Shown here: positions 1-9,183 of the stretch, one piece after another
Layout of the letters: every line of letters starts with the position of its first letter
Numbering within the stretch: position 1 is the first letter of the stretch
Assembly: GCA_021799035.1 (NCBI GenBank)
Contig: JAJZBG010000010.1
Span: 6,041-66,210 of the forward strand
Direction of reading: 5' to 3'
Length of the DNA: 60,170 nucleotides
DNA from: Actinomycetes bacterium
GTDB taxonomy: Bacteria > Actinomycetota > Acidimicrobiia > Acidimicrobiales > Acidimicrobiaceae
Program-made: the position numbers and the translations under genes
Notes under the pieces: model-generated
Database searches by the model: none
What the model was told of the DNA's origin: nothing
What the model saw: the letters and a program-made list of their open reading frames with translations, nothing else

Positions 1-1
1 G

Positions 2-523
2 GAAGCAGCCACGCCGGCTCCAGCAGCCGTTCCAACCGCAGTTCCAACCGCTCTGAGCCTGTCAGTAGCTCCGAGTGCCACTAGCCAAGGGTCTCTGACT
101 CTCACCTCCCAGGTGGAAGGGGGATCGGGCCTTTCCGGCCATTCGGTCTCGTTCTTCGTGGTCTCCAAAGAGTTCGGCAATCCGGTGAATGTTCCAATCG
201 GCACCGCGACCATTGGCTCGGCTGGCACAGCCAGCGTCACTTACAAGCCGACCTGGACCGGTGAGACGCAGTTCGTTGCCAAGCTGCCAGGTGCTTCGGC
301 CAAGACCACCGTAACTGCGACGAGCTCGTACGCAGTGGCAACGTACACCCCGGGACCGCTCTACTCTGGGGCAAATCCGAAAAGGCCGCTTTCGGCAGTT
401 GGTCATGTATTTGTGGCATCTGCGCTGACTTTGGTCGCACTTGTTTGGCTCACTCTTATCACTTTCCTGGTTCTTGCCAGGTGGCGGCTTCCCCAGCTTG
501 CCGAGGGCAGGCGGGCAGATTGA
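2..523 (+). CDS. C-terminal part of an Ig-like, membrane-anchored protein (5' end outside window)
   Basis: The reading frame is open from the first bases of the window to the stop at 521-523, so the true start lies upstream. The visible 173 residues begin with a Pro/Ala/Val-rich linker. A beta-sandwich-like stretch of about 85 residues follows, resembling bacterial Ig-like repeats. The C-terminal 50 residues carry one strongly hydrophobic segment followed by a basic tail (ARWRLP), so the protein is probably membrane-anchored with its Ig-like part outside. It ends 9 bp before the molybdopterin oxidoreductase gene, which suggests one transcript and perhaps an anchor or electron-transfer role. 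No enzymatic motif is visible and the function is not recognised. Confidence 0.6.
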   Translation, partial: EAATPAPAAVPTAVPTALSLSVAPSATSQGSLTLTSQVEGGSGLSGHSVSFFVVSKEFGNPVNVPIGTATIGSAGTASVTYKPTWTGETQFVAKLPGASAKTTVTATSSYAVATYTPGPLYSGANPKRPLSAVGHVFVASALTLVALVWLTLITFLVLARWRLPQLAEGRRAD

Positions 524-532
524 CGGCACGAT

Positions 533-3500
533 ATGTCGAAACCCCGAGAAGGATCGACCAATTGGGGCGAACGTGAAGCTTCGAAAAGCTCGGGCAGCCC
601 GCGCGAGGGGTTGACACCCGGAGTCGAAAATCAGGTGCCCAACGGCAAAGGCATTGCGAAGTCGGAGAAGCTTTCCGGGCTCCACCGGCATCCAACGGGA
701 AGGGACGAGATCAGATGGGTTGGCGATCTCTTTCGCCGCCGCTCCATCGCTGATGACCTTGACTGGGCACGCGCTCTTACCAGGCCGAAGCAGTTCTTCA
801 GTGTCTGCGGTATTTGCGAGAACGCATGCGGGATCATGGCGGAGGTGACGGGCGGGTTGGTCAGGAAGCTGGACGGGAGCCCTTACCACCCCGCCACTGC
901 CGTTCCGCATGCCAGGTATTCGACAAGTGTTGCTCTCGGGAGGTCTTGGCCACAGCCTCACCCTCTGTGCGAGAAGGGCTCCCGAGGGCTTCACCAGCTA
1001 TACGATCCCTTCAGGGTCAGCGCTCCTCTGAAGAGGACGGGTCCGAGAGGATCAGGCCGGTGGCAGGTGATTTCCTGGGCGCAGCTTGTAAAAGAGGTTG
1101 TCGCTGGTGGCAGGCTTTTTCCAGATGTCGATGGCGAAGAGGAACGCCGCCTCGAGGGCTTTGCCGATCTTTTCGATAGAGGCAGGGGAAAGCATGATCT
1201 GCTGGATCCGCTCAACCCTGGTTTGGGTCCCAAGACGAATCAGCTGGTTGTCTGCTACAACGAGTCTGAGGCTGGCAGGCACCACCTGCTGGCTCGTTTT
1301 GCTGAGTCATTTGGGACGGTGAATCTCAGGAGGCAGGAATCCCGCAATTCTAGGGCCAAGGGCAGCCTGCGGCTGACCCGGGCAGATCTTTCCAACTGCC
1401 GATATCTGATTCGCTTTGGCGGACAGGGCTCACAAGCCACGACTCCATCGGAAAGCCGCAAGCTGGAAGCTGCCATTGCATCAGGCAGGCTTACCAGCAT
1501 TTCTGTGATGAGCAAGAATGACAGAGGGTCGCAGAACCAGGTGGCGGTAAATCATGGAACCGAGCATGCGCTTGCTTGGGCCATGATTCTTTGGCTGGTG
1601 GAAAACGGGGCATACGATTCCAGATGCCTGTCTCTTCCCGGAAGGCTTGCAGCGGCACGGGCCAAGAGCCCGAACTTCTCCAATGCCTCCTGGCTATACA
1701 TATCGGATCGCTCTCACCCCGGTTACGGCGGCCTTCTCGATCCTTCTCTGGCGGCGTTGGACAATTCAGCCAATGGATCCAAGGGCTATGGCGCGGTAGT
1801 GGTTGATCCTCGGTCCCGCAAAGTGATGAAAGCCGAGCATGCCTCTTCAGGCGAGCTATGGCCAACTGGAGAGCTTTCCACGAAAAGCGTTTCAGTCAAC
1901 GGGATTGCGTGCTGCACTGGCTTTCAGCTGCTTTACCGCGATGCCAGCGCACACACATTTTCTGAGTGGGCAGAGGTTGCCGGAGTCACGCCCGATGAGA
2001 TTGCTCGGCTATCTCTGGAGTTTTCCCGCCACGGCAGGTTTGCGGTAGCCGAAGTGGATCCCAGCTTCCCCGATCCCGATGCGTCTCTGGCTCGAGCTGT
2101 GGCCGCGTTGAACCAGCTAGCCGGCAACATTGATTGGCTTGGTGGCTCCAGCGCCGGCGCTGGTGGTGCCGACCTTCTCGGCTCTTCCAAGAATTGCCCC
2201 TACCCCCTTGGTTCGTGGCCGGCTAAGCGGATCAAACAGACAACACGAGGTCGGGCGTCTGTTGAAGCTTCACAGAGTTCGGAGAGACTGTCGGTCTGTT
2301 CAGATGGGTTTGTGCAAGGCGGGAGCATTCCGTCGCCTGGAGGTGCTGGCCAGTCGAGCCAGCATCGCGCAAAGATAGTCATCCAGCACAAGGGAAGGGC
2401 CCGATCAGCTTCAGTGCCGATCGGCATCAATGGTGCCGAGGAGTGGAGACAAGCCATCACCGACCTCGCTGCCGTGCCCTTGCTCATAGCTATTGACACG
2501 GTTCTTTCTGAAACTGCTGCGTATGCGGATTACGTGGTGCCTGACACGAGTTACCTCGAATCCTGGGGTTTCCCAGAGAGCCGGCTTATCCCACCAACAA
2601 AGACGCAAGGGGTCCGTCACCCCATCGTAGAACCCTTGACGTCCAGGACATCTTCTGGGAAGCATGCCTCGATGGAGCAGTTCCTGATAGATGTTGCAAA
2701 TGAGATCGGGCTCTCCGGCTTTGGGAAAGGCGCATTCTCTGGTGGAGAGCCTCTTGAGGTCCAAGAGGACTACTACCTGAAGATGCTGGCAAACGTCGCG
2801 TATGACGAAGGCTTCATGTGTTGGAGAAGTGGAACTCTCGAACCCAGCGGCGCAGTGCCCAATGCTGAACCTGAGGAGCTGAAGGTGATAGGCGAGTTGC
2901 GGGCATCCCATCCGGACTCGCTCACGAGTTCGCAGTGGCGCAAGGCAGCCTACGTCCTGGCCCGAGGCGGCCGCTTCGAGAACTACGAAGCCGCGTATCT
3001 CCCCAGTGCCGATGCACAAGAGGCCGTCAACCGGAGTGTGAGAGAGCTTGTGATCACCGTTCCTGAGTCGCAAGCTCCGAACAGTGCTGGATGGATGAGC
3101 GCCGAGGAGGTATTCGAGCTTTACGCCGACGCAGTGAGCTTTCCAGGCTCCGCACACATAAACGCAAGCTGGATGGCACACCGCCATAGTGAGGAGCCTT
3201 GCCTGGTCGATTTTGAAGGTTCTCTTGCGGTGGCAGACCAGGTTTCAAAAAGCAGTTCAACCGACGTCATTTCCAATACCCTCCATCGAAAAGAGCAAGT
3301 CATGGCTAACGCCGAAGCCGGTCCCACTTATCTGGGGACTCTGGGCTCGGTATTACCGGGAGAGGTGGCAAAAGAGAACATCATCGAACTTTGCCGTGAG
3401 GATGCCGAGCGACTTGGCTTTTCTCACAGTGACTGGCTTCTCGTCTGGCCAACGGCTTTCTCGCCCCGAGAAGCCAGAGTCGCAAGGCTCAGGCTAAGCA

Positions 3501-3736
3501 GCTTTGTCGAACCGGGAATAGTGAAGTTGACCTGGGGCTTTTGGGCGTCGGCAAGCCAGAGTCACCCACTCGACAACTATGGCGGGTGTTCCGAAGGTTT
3601 CAAATTAGGGCCTCTTGGGTCAAAGAAGGCTGGTTTCGGCGAGAAGGCGCGCGGATTGACCGAGAGCTCAGACGACGTCCAAGATTTGGGTGAAACGCTG
3701 CCCAATGCGACGGCACAGGTGGAAGAGGTTCACTGA
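533..3736 (+). CDS. Molybdopterin (Mo-bisPGD) oxidoreductase, tetrathionate/arsenate-reductase-like large subunit
   Basis: This 1067-residue protein belongs to the DMSO-reductase superfamily. After a hydrophilic N-terminus of about 90 residues comes a 4Fe-4S motif C-x2-C-x3-C-x46-C (CGICENAC ... LCEKG). A molybdopterin-binding body follows, with an NHGTE-ALAWAM segment in place of the usual PGTD-ALA motif, and a C-terminal dinucleotide-binding domain after about residue 900. Length and the long spacing before the fourth cysteine fit TtrA/ArrA/PhsA-like enzymes better than formate dehydrogenase. No twin-arginine signal is seen; the only RRR lies at about residue 70 without a hydrophobic stretch. 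The protein may therefore be cytoplasmic or exported with a partner. The usual Mo-ligand region (about residues 240-290) is divergent. A TorD-type chaperone gene follows with no gap, which supports a functional cofactor enzyme. The substrate cannot be assigned. Confidence 0.85.
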   Translation: MSKPREGSTNWGEREASKSSGSPREGLTPGVENQVPNGKGIAKSEKLSGLHRHPTGRDEIRWVGDLFRRRSIADDLDWARALTRPKQFFSVCGICENACGIMAEVTGGLVRKLDGSPYHPATAVPHARYSTSVALGRSWPQPHPLCEKGSRGLHQLYDPFRVSAPLKRTGPRGSGRWQVISWAQLVKEVVAGGRLFPDVDGEEERRLEGFADLFDRGRGKHDLLDPLNPGLGPKTNQLVVCYNESEAGRHHLLARFAESFGTVNLRRQESRNSRAKGSLRLTRADLSNCRYLIRFGGQGSQATTPSESRKLEAAIASGRLTSISVMSKNDRGSQNQVAVNHGTEHALAWAMILWLVENGAYDSRCLSLPGRLAAARAKSPNFSNASWLYISDRSHPGYGGLLDPSLAALDNSANGSKGYGAVVVDPRSRKVMKAEHASSGELWPTGELSTKSVSVNGIACCTGFQLLYRDASAHTFSEWAEVAGVTPDEIARLSLEFSRHGRFAVAEVDPSFPDPDASLARAVAALNQLAGNIDWLGGSSAGAGGADLLGSSKNCPYPLGSWPAKRIKQTTRGRASVEASQSSERLSVCSDGFVQGGSIPSPGGAGQSSQHRAKIVIQHKGRARSASVPIGINGAEEWRQAITDLAAVPLLIAIDTVLSETAAYADYVVPDTSYLESWGFPESRLIPPTKTQGVRHPIVEPLTSRTSSGKHASMEQFLIDVANEIGLSGFGKGAFSGGEPLEVQEDYYLKMLANVAYDEGFMCWRSGTLEPSGAVPNAEPEELKVIGELRASHPDSLTSSQWRKAAYVLARGGRFENYEAAYLPSADAQEAVNRSVRELVITVPESQAPNSAGWMSAEEVFELYADAVSFPGSAHINASWMAHRHSEEPCLVDFEGSLAVADQVSKSSSTDVISNTLHRKEQVMANAEAGPTYLGTLGSVLPGEVAKENIIELCREDAERLGFSHSDWLLVWPTAFSPREARVARLRLSSFVEPGIVKLTWGFWASASQSHPLDNYGGCSEGFKLGPLGSKKAGFGEKARGLTESSDDVQDLGETLPNATAQVEEVH

Positions 3737-4384
3737 ATGCAGCCAAGAGTTGCTCTTGCAGAAGCGTTCGCAGCGGTGTACGACATCATTGCTCTGGCCT
3801 TTCTTGAGGGGCCCAAGGCGCTCAGGGCCGCAGGCGCTTCAGAAGATGATCCGCCGTTAGCGCTTTGGAAGGAGCTGGAGCCGGAATGGTTTGCCACCAT
3901 ATCTTCGATGCTTTCAAGAGATGGCGATGAGCTTTCAGTGGCGGACAAGGAGTTCCAAGAGCTGCTTGTTATACCTGTTCCCGGCCGTTACGTGCCGCCA
4001 TATGCGTCCGTTCATCTTGATGGGCGTTTATGGGGGCCTTCGACTCTTGAAGTGGTTGCCATTTTTCAAGGAGAGGGACTGGTTTGGGAGAGACTCCGGC
4101 CGGGTTACGGGGAGGCGAGGATTTTCGCTCCAGATCATATAGGGGTCGAACTTGCCTTCATCTCCGTTCTTTCGAGACGAAATTCAATGAGGGGGTCCTC
4201 GTTGCAAGTGTCCGAAGCTCTAGAGTCAATCCTCGGTCACTTCGTCGCATGGGTTCCCCTTTTTCAAAAGGCGGTTTTCCAGATGGAGCTCGCGGCAGCC
4301 CCCGAAACCAGGGTGTCGAACCTCGTTGACTTTGCACTGGAGGTGGCTCGGTCAGATAGAGCACGCAGGCGAAGTCCAGCTTGA
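3737..4384 (+). CDS. TorD/DmsD-family molybdoenzyme assembly chaperone
   Basis: This 215-residue, mostly helical protein starts immediately after the stop of the molybdopterin oxidoreductase (TGA then ATG), so the two are translationally coupled. It carries the TorD-family core: an EFQELLVIPVPG-x-YVPPYAS segment at about residues 74-94, a conserved Gly-Pro-Ser-Thr turn, and DHIGVELAF at about residues 134-142. This corresponds to the family's E/D-H-x-x-x-E-L signature. Family members bind the apo-enzyme and help insert Mo-bisPGD before folding or export. The target here is almost certainly the preceding enzyme. Confidence 0.8.
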   Translation: MQPRVALAEAFAAVYDIIALAFLEGPKALRAAGASEDDPPLALWKELEPEWFATISSMLSRDGDELSVADKEFQELLVIPVPGRYVPPYASVHLDGRLWGPSTLEVVAIFQGEGLVWERLRPGYGEARIFAPDHIGVELAFISVLSRRNSMRGSSLQVSEALESILGHFVAWVPLFQKAVFQMELAAAPETRVSNLVDFALEVARSDRARRRSPA

Positions 4385-4586
4385 GGCTAGATCTGAAACT
4401 GGCTCACGCTTCTCCCTGAAGAGCGGATTAGTCGACGGGATCTCTCTGTGCCTAAGGCGTGGAAATTGGGTATTGACTAACGGGCTGGTAGATATGATGA
4501 TTTTTACAGAGGGAAGTTTATCTTTCAGACTGTTCCCGCCATGAGACTCGGCCAAATCAGATCCAGCAAACGGAGGTTGAGGAGTC

Positions 4587-5726
4587 ATGAGAATTGCCGT
4601 AATCGCGCCGCCCTGGGTCCCAACGCCGCCCCCAGCGTACGGAGGAATCGAGGCTGTCGTTGATTCGTTGGCAACAGGTCTTCACCGGGCAGGCCATGAG
4701 GTCTTTCTTTTTGCCACCGGAGATAGCAACTCTCAGGTTCCAGTTGGGTATCGCTTCGAGAAGGCTTTGGGCGTTGGACGCACTGACGCCACAATCGTCG
4801 AACTTCTCCAGGTGATGTCGGCATACGAAGTGGTTCGCGAGTTCGACATCGTTCACGACCACACCATGATCGGGCCAGCGTACAGCGTCCGGTTTCCTGA
4901 TCTTCCTGTGGTGACCACCAATCACATGCCTTTTTCGCTGGAAGCTCGAGAGTATTATATGGCGACAAGCCATCGGGTCCCCGTAATCTCGATATCGAAT
5001 GCCCAGGCGCGCGCTGCACGCGGGGTTAACATAGTCGACGTTATTCACCATGGCATCGAGGTGCAGGAGTTTGCCGAGGGCAAGGGCGACGGGGGATACG
5101 CAGTATTTCTAGGACGCATGAATCCCGATAAAGGTGTTCACGTAGCTATCCAGGTGGCAAGGTCGGCAGGAATCCCCCTCAAGATAGCGGCCAAGTGTCG
5201 AGAGAGTTCTGAAAAGGCTTACTTCGAAGAGGTGATTAAGCCGATGCTTGGGAGCGGCGTCGAATACCTTGGGGAGGCCAGCCACCAAGAGAAGGTGGAG
5301 CTGTTAGGCGGTGCAGTCTGCCTCATCAACCCGATTGCATGGCCCGAGCCTTTCGGGATGGTGATGATTGAGGCAATGGCTTGTGGTACGCCGGTGATTG
5401 CAACGCCTGCCGGAGCGGCACCAGAGATCGTTGTCGATGGCAAGACCGGTTATCTTGCCGGCTCGGTGGATAATCTTGTAAAGGCTGTAGAAAAAGTCTC
5501 AACCTTGGATCGAAGCACTTGCAGAAACTGGGTTGCCGAAGAGTTCTCGACAGAGCTCATGGTGCGGAAGCATATTGATGCCTATGAGAAGGTGATTGCA
5601 AACTTCGGAAAGCCCTATGCCTCCTCGCAAAGCACGACAGAGGAATCGCATGGTATAGGCGAAAGCCATGGGCCTCGGGTCATGCCCGACGACTTCGCCT
5701 ATTTTCGCGCTGCAAGCGGTATGTAA
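4587..5726 (+). CDS. GT4-family glycosyltransferase
   Basis: The protein has 379 residues with a GT-B fold. The N-terminal acceptor domain begins MRIAVIAPPWVPTPPPAYGG and contains the glycine-rich GGIEAVVDSLATGL loop. FDIVHDH lies at about residues 89-95. The C-terminal donor domain contains FLGRMNPDKGVHVAI at about residues 174-188 and the E-x7-E element (PEPFGMVMIE) followed by ACGTPVIAT. This is the typical nucleotide-sugar site of retaining GT4 enzymes. GGAGG at 4574-4578 and a second GAGG at 4579-4582 precede the ATG. It transfers a sugar from an NDP-sugar to a glycan, lipid or small molecule; the acceptor cannot be read from sequence. About 200 bp separates it from the chaperone gene, so it is probably a separate unit. 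Confidence 0.85.
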   Translation: MRIAVIAPPWVPTPPPAYGGIEAVVDSLATGLHRAGHEVFLFATGDSNSQVPVGYRFEKALGVGRTDATIVELLQVMSAYEVVREFDIVHDHTMIGPAYSVRFPDLPVVTTNHMPFSLEAREYYMATSHRVPVISISNAQARAARGVNIVDVIHHGIEVQEFAEGKGDGGYAVFLGRMNPDKGVHVAIQVARSAGIPLKIAAKCRESSEKAYFEEVIKPMLGSGVEYLGEASHQEKVELLGGAVCLINPIAWPEPFGMVMIEAMACGTPVIATPAGAAPEIVVDGKTGYLAGSVDNLVKAVEKVSTLDRSTCRNWVAEEFSTELMVRKHIDAYEKVIANFGKPYASSQSTTEESHGIGESHGPRVMPDDFAYFRAASGM

Positions 5727-5869
5727 TCAAGCCTTCGGCCGATCGCTCCAAGCTCCGCTCTGGATGATCTGTTCGGGCTTGTCTGTGGCGCAATGCAGCT
5801 GATATGCCGCTTTTATTTCCCGCACTGACGGGCTTGGCTTTTTGACTCTATGTCACCAAATATTGCGGA

Positions 5870-5891
5870 AGAGTTTTCCTAGAGTTTTCCC
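5870..5891. promoter_or_regulatory. Pho-box-like 11-bp direct repeat upstream of pstB
   Basis: AGAGTTTTCC occurs at 5870-5879 and again at 5881-5890, giving exact 10-mers with an 11-bp period. PhoB/PhoP boxes are built from direct repeats with an 11-bp period. The repeat lies about 90 bp upstream of the first gene of a phosphate-transport operon. A weaker copy (AGCTTTTCAA) starts at 5912, slightly out of phase. Assignment as a PhoP-type site is inference; the unit differs from the Streptomyces GTTCACC consensus. Confidence 0.45.
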
Positions 5892-5979
5892 GCCGTTAAG
5901 GTGGCGAAACTAGCTTTTCAACTGTTATGAGAGATTTTGAAGTAGACGGTTCAGATTCTGCAGCGGAAAATTCTGAGCG

Positions 5980-6825
5980 ATGATGGAACCGAGAGAGTAC
6001 GTGAGGGAGCACCGTTTTGAAGAGCCGGCGACTCTGTCGCAGCGTCAAGAACATTCGAATAATGAGCCTTCTGATGTCGTCATAGAAACTCGTGGTCTCA
6101 CAATTGGCTTCAGCCAGAAGACCGTCCTATCTAACGTCGGGCTTTCCTTTCCCAGGGGGTCGATTACGGCCTTGATAGGCCCCTCGGGTTCTGGCAAGAC
6201 GACCTTTCTGAGAAGTCTCAACAGACTCAATGATGATGTAAAGGGATTCAGACATTCAGGTGACGTCCTTTTCAACTCCGAGAGCATTTGGGCCTCCAAA
6301 ACCGATGTTCTATCTCTCAGGAGGAGGGTAGGGATGCTTTTTCAGAGGGCCAATCCTTTCCCGATGTCCATTGAGCAAAACGTCATCGCTGGAGTAAAGG
6401 CGCACAACATTGCGAAGAAGTCGCAGCTAAAGAAGATAGCGCAATCACGGCTTGAAGAGGTCGGGCTATGGAAAGCGGTTGAACATCGGCTCCACGACTC
6501 TCCTTTCAGGCTTTCCGGAGGCCAGCAACAGCTTCTATGCCTGGCAAGGGCGCTAGCCATCGGACCGGACGTTCTCCTCTTGGACGAGCCGACTTCAGCT
6601 CTGGACCCAATGTCGATTGAGGCGGTGGAGAATCTGATTCTAGGCCTGTCTCCCGCGATCACTTTCATAGTCGTCACACACAACCTGGCTCAAGCCAGGC
6701 GGATCTCACACAGTACAGCCTTCTTCTTCGAAGGGGAACTCAAAGAATACGGCCCCACGAAGCAGGTCTTCGAAGAGCCATCCCAGCCCGAAACGCAGCG
6801 TTATGTATCAGGGCGCTTGGGATAA
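5980..6825 (+). CDS. pstB: Phosphate ABC transporter ATP-binding protein PstB
   Basis: This 281-residue ATPase has Walker A GPSGSGKT at residues 67-74, the signature LSGGQQQ at 178-184, and Walker B LLLDEP at 199-204 followed by TSALDP. FQRANPFPMSI after the Q-loop is highly characteristic of PstB. The roughly 30-residue hydrophilic extension before the ABC core is longer than usual. Two adjacent ATGs (5980, 5983) both have a weak ribosome site, so a slightly later start is possible. It energises phosphate import through PstC/PstA. It is the first gene of the operon here, whereas pstB is usually last. A Pho-box-like repeat lies upstream. Confidence 0.93.
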   Translation: MMEPREYVREHRFEEPATLSQRQEHSNNEPSDVVIETRGLTIGFSQKTVLSNVGLSFPRGSITALIGPSGSGKTTFLRSLNRLNDDVKGFRHSGDVLFNSESIWASKTDVLSLRRRVGMLFQRANPFPMSIEQNVIAGVKAHNIAKKSQLKKIAQSRLEEVGLWKAVEHRLHDSPFRLSGGQQQLLCLARALAIGPDVLLLDEPTSALDPMSIEAVENLILGLSPAITFIVVTHNLAQARRISHSTAFFFEGELKEYGPTKQVFEEPSQPETQRYVSGRLG

Positions 6826-6874
6826 CACCTTAAAACCATAACCAGAAACAACAAACCTTAGGAGGATCGGCAAA

Positions 6875-8071
6875 ATGCCGAATACTGTAAGAAACACGTC
6901 CCTTGCCGCTTTGGCGGGTGTCCTTGGAGTGGCGCTCGCGGCTTGTGGGAGTTCGAGCGGCAGCGCCTCGAATTCTTCGACCACGGCGGCAAAAACATCT
7001 GCTGCCGCAGCTACAAATTCTGCTTCAGCAGCTTCCCCGGCAGGAAGCGCCACCTTTGCCAGCCTCGAGACGCCTCCATCTGGCAACGTCTCTATATCGG
7101 AAGCCGGAAGCACTCTGCTGGAGCCCCTTTTCAACCTGTGGGCTCCTGCCTACAGCAAGCAGAACCCTAATATCAAGATCACGCCTGCCGGAGGAGGTTC
7201 TGGAGCTGGAATTTCAGGAGCAGCAGGCGGCACCCTGGATATTGGAGCTTCTGATGCCTACCTTTCCCCAGCTCAGACGGCTAAGACTCCCGGCCTCATC
7301 AATATTCCACTGGCTATCTCTGCCCAGATGATCAACTACAACGTTCCCGGCGTGACGGGGAACCTCAAGCTGAACGGAAAGATTCTCGCGTCAATCTACG
7401 AGGGCAAGACCACAAACTGGAATGACAGCGCGATTGCTGCCATCAACCCCGGCGTGAAGCTTCCAAACCTCAAGATCGTTCCACTGCATCGCTCCGACGG
7501 CTCAGGCGACACGTTCATCTTCACTCAGTACCTAAGCAAGTCAGACCCCAGCGGCTGGGGAAGCTCCACTGGACCGCAGTTCGGGACTACCGTTGCCTTC
7601 CCGTCAGTTCCCGGCGCCTTGGGAGAGAACGGAAACGGTGGAATGGTGTCTGGCTGTAAAGCAACTGTCGGCTGTGTGGCATATATAGGCATCTCCTACA
7701 AGGCACAGACCCAATCTGCAAACCTCGGTGAAGCAGCTCTTGGCAATGCAGCTGGAAACTACTTGCTGCCCAACCAGCAGACGATTGTGGCGGAAGCAGC
7801 TGGGCTTGTATCTCAGACGCCGGCCAGCGAGGCACTATCGCTCGTATTCGGCCCTGCTCCACAAGGCTATCCGATCATCAACTACGAGTACGCTATCGTC
7901 AACTCGAACCAGTCGAGCAGTTCAAAGGCTCAGGCAATCAGAGCGGTCCTCTCTTGGGCGATTGATCCTCAGAACGGCAACGCGCCAAGCTTTCTGACTC
8001 AAGTGAATTTCCAGCCGCTGCCAAGCTCGGTTGCAAAGCTCTCTCTGGCTCAGATTGCAAAGATCAAGTAG
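6875..8071 (+). CDS. pstS: Phosphate-binding lipoprotein PstS
   Basis: The 398-residue precursor starts behind TTAGGAGGA. A signal peptide ends in the lipobox LAACGSS at about residues 21-27, so Cys24 would be lipidated. A 40-residue Ser/Ala/Thr linker follows. The mature domain begins ISEAGSTLLEPLFNLW, then GGGSGAGI and LDIGASDAYL, the anion-binding motifs of PstS. HRSDGSGDTFIFTQYL at about residues 208-223 is diagnostic of phosphate-binding proteins. It captures phosphate outside the membrane and delivers it to PstCA. It lies 49 bp after pstB and is followed by a strong hairpin before pstC. Confidence 0.95.
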   Translation: MPNTVRNTSLAALAGVLGVALAACGSSSGSASNSSTTAAKTSAAAATNSASAASPAGSATFASLETPPSGNVSISEAGSTLLEPLFNLWAPAYSKQNPNIKITPAGGGSGAGISGAAGGTLDIGASDAYLSPAQTAKTPGLINIPLAISAQMINYNVPGVTGNLKLNGKILASIYEGKTTNWNDSAIAAINPGVKLPNLKIVPLHRSDGSGDTFIFTQYLSKSDPSGWGSSTGPQFGTTVAFPSVPGALGENGNGGMVSGCKATVGCVAYIGISYKAQTQSANLGEAALGNAAGNYLLPNQQTIVAEAAGLVSQTPASEALSLVFGPAPQGYPIINYEYAIVNSNQSSSSKAQAIRAVLSWAIDPQNGNAPSFLTQVNFQPLPSSVAKLSLAQIAKIK

Positions 8072-8080
8072 TTCTGGAAG

Positions 8081-8112
8081 GCCGGGGCATGGAGCTTTTT
8101 CCATGTCCCGGC
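8081..8112. promoter_or_regulatory. Intra-operon stem-loop between pstS and pstC
   Basis: Arms at 8081-8093 and 8100-8112 pair over 13 bp with one G.U pair around a 6-nt loop. No U-run follows, so it is not an obvious terminator. A hairpin directly after a binding-protein gene commonly stabilises the upstream message or attenuates the downstream one. That would give more PstS than membrane subunits. Confidence 0.6.
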
Positions 8113-8145
8113 TAGCCAGCAGGCGGTGTAGCGGCAGGGATACGT

Positions 8146-9183
8146 ATGAAAGTTGATATCACGCTCCGAGACGAAGGCAGAACCCGAATGCTCAGAAATC
8201 TCATAACGATAAAGGGGATTTCTCGCATTGCCGCGTTCGTTCCTCCGGCGGCTCTGATATTTGTAACAGGGGTGCTTTTCGTCGAGGCGCTCCCAGCCAT
8301 TAAATACAACGGGTTGGGATTTCTGACGCAGAGCCAGTGGAGGCCGGGAAACTTCTACGTGAACCCGGTGGTCACCCGTGGTGTTGCGCATCCTGTCGGA
8401 GCCAGCTATGGTGCGCTCCCGCTCATTGTTGGCACTCTTGAGTCTTCTCTTTTGGCCCTGATCATTGCAGTGCCGGTTTCAATTGGCGCGGCGCTCGTAA
8501 TCGTCGAAAAGCTTCCCAAGCGGATGTCAGACACTATCGGGCTGTTCCTGGAGATTCTTGCAGGAATCCCCAGTGTGATCTTCGGCCTTTGGGGTACCTT
8601 GGTTCTCGGCCCGATCCTTGCCAGAGATGTATTCCCGTTCATCTCGCGCATTGCGCCGAATGTAATTGGATTTCGGTTTTTCAAAGGCAATGTCGGTCAC
8701 GGTGAGGGACTTCTCACTTCTGGCGTGGTCCTGGCAATTATGGTGATTCCGATCATTGCCTCGACATCCCGGGACCTTCTCAGGCAGGTTCCGCGAAATA
8801 CCAAAGAGGGCGGGATTGCGCTTGGATTGACTGACTGGGAGAACAACAAATGGGTCTCGCTTCCATGGATTAGGAGCGGACTTATCGGCGCTTCGGTACT
8901 CGGTCTTGCCAGAGCGTTTGGAGAGACTATGGCTGTCGCCATGACCTCCGGAGCTGTTCTCGGGGCGACTTCTCCGAACGCCTATCTTCCTATGACCACG
9001 ATTGCCGCAACGATTGTATCTCAACTTGACTCAGCGCTCACCGATGCCTCTGGCCTCGCCACTAGGACCCTCGCCGAGGGAGCATTGATACTGGCGGCAA
9101 TCACCCTGCTCACCAACCTCGCTGCGAGGCTAATGGTGAAAAAGGTGTCGACGACTGCATTGCCAGTCGGGAGGGGAATCTGA
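8146..9183 (+). CDS. pstC: Phosphate ABC transporter permease PstC
   Basis: This 345-residue membrane protein has about six transmembrane segments. A PstC/PstA-type permease core includes [20 protein letters not shown] and [12 protein letters not shown]. The cytoplasmic coupling loop ([17 protein letters not shown], about residues 215-231) contacts the ATPase. The ATG at 8146 has AGGGA upstream; a later ATG at 8188 is a less likely alternative. It forms the translocation channel with PstA. The stop overlaps the next start (TGATG), indicating translational coupling. Confidence 0.93.
   Translation: MKVDITLRDEGRTRMLRNLITIKGISRIAAFVPPAALIFVTGVLFVEALPAIKYNGLGFLTQSQWRPGNFYVNPVVTRGVAHPVGASYGALPLIVGTLESSLLALIIAVPVSIGAALVIVEKLPKRMSDTIGLFLEILAGIPSVIFGLWGTLVLGPILARDVFPFISRIAPNVIGFRFFKGNVGHGEGLLTSGVVLAIMVIPIIASTSRDLLRQVPRNTKEGGIALGLTDWENNKWVSLPWIRSGLIGASVLGLARAFGETMAVAMTSGAVLGATSPNAYLPMTTIAATIVSQLDSALTDASGLATRTLAEGALILAAITLLTNLAARLMVKKVSTTALPVGRGI

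Noticed and set aside
62-994. Minus-strand frame of 310 codons at the window start
   Set aside because: Antisense to both the Ig-like protein end and the molybdoenzyme start, with no domain and no ribosome site.
2411-3187. Long minus-strand open frame (258 codons) inside the molybdoenzyme gene
   Set aside because: It lies fully antisense to a well-supported gene, shows no family motif and has a composition expected of a shadow frame.
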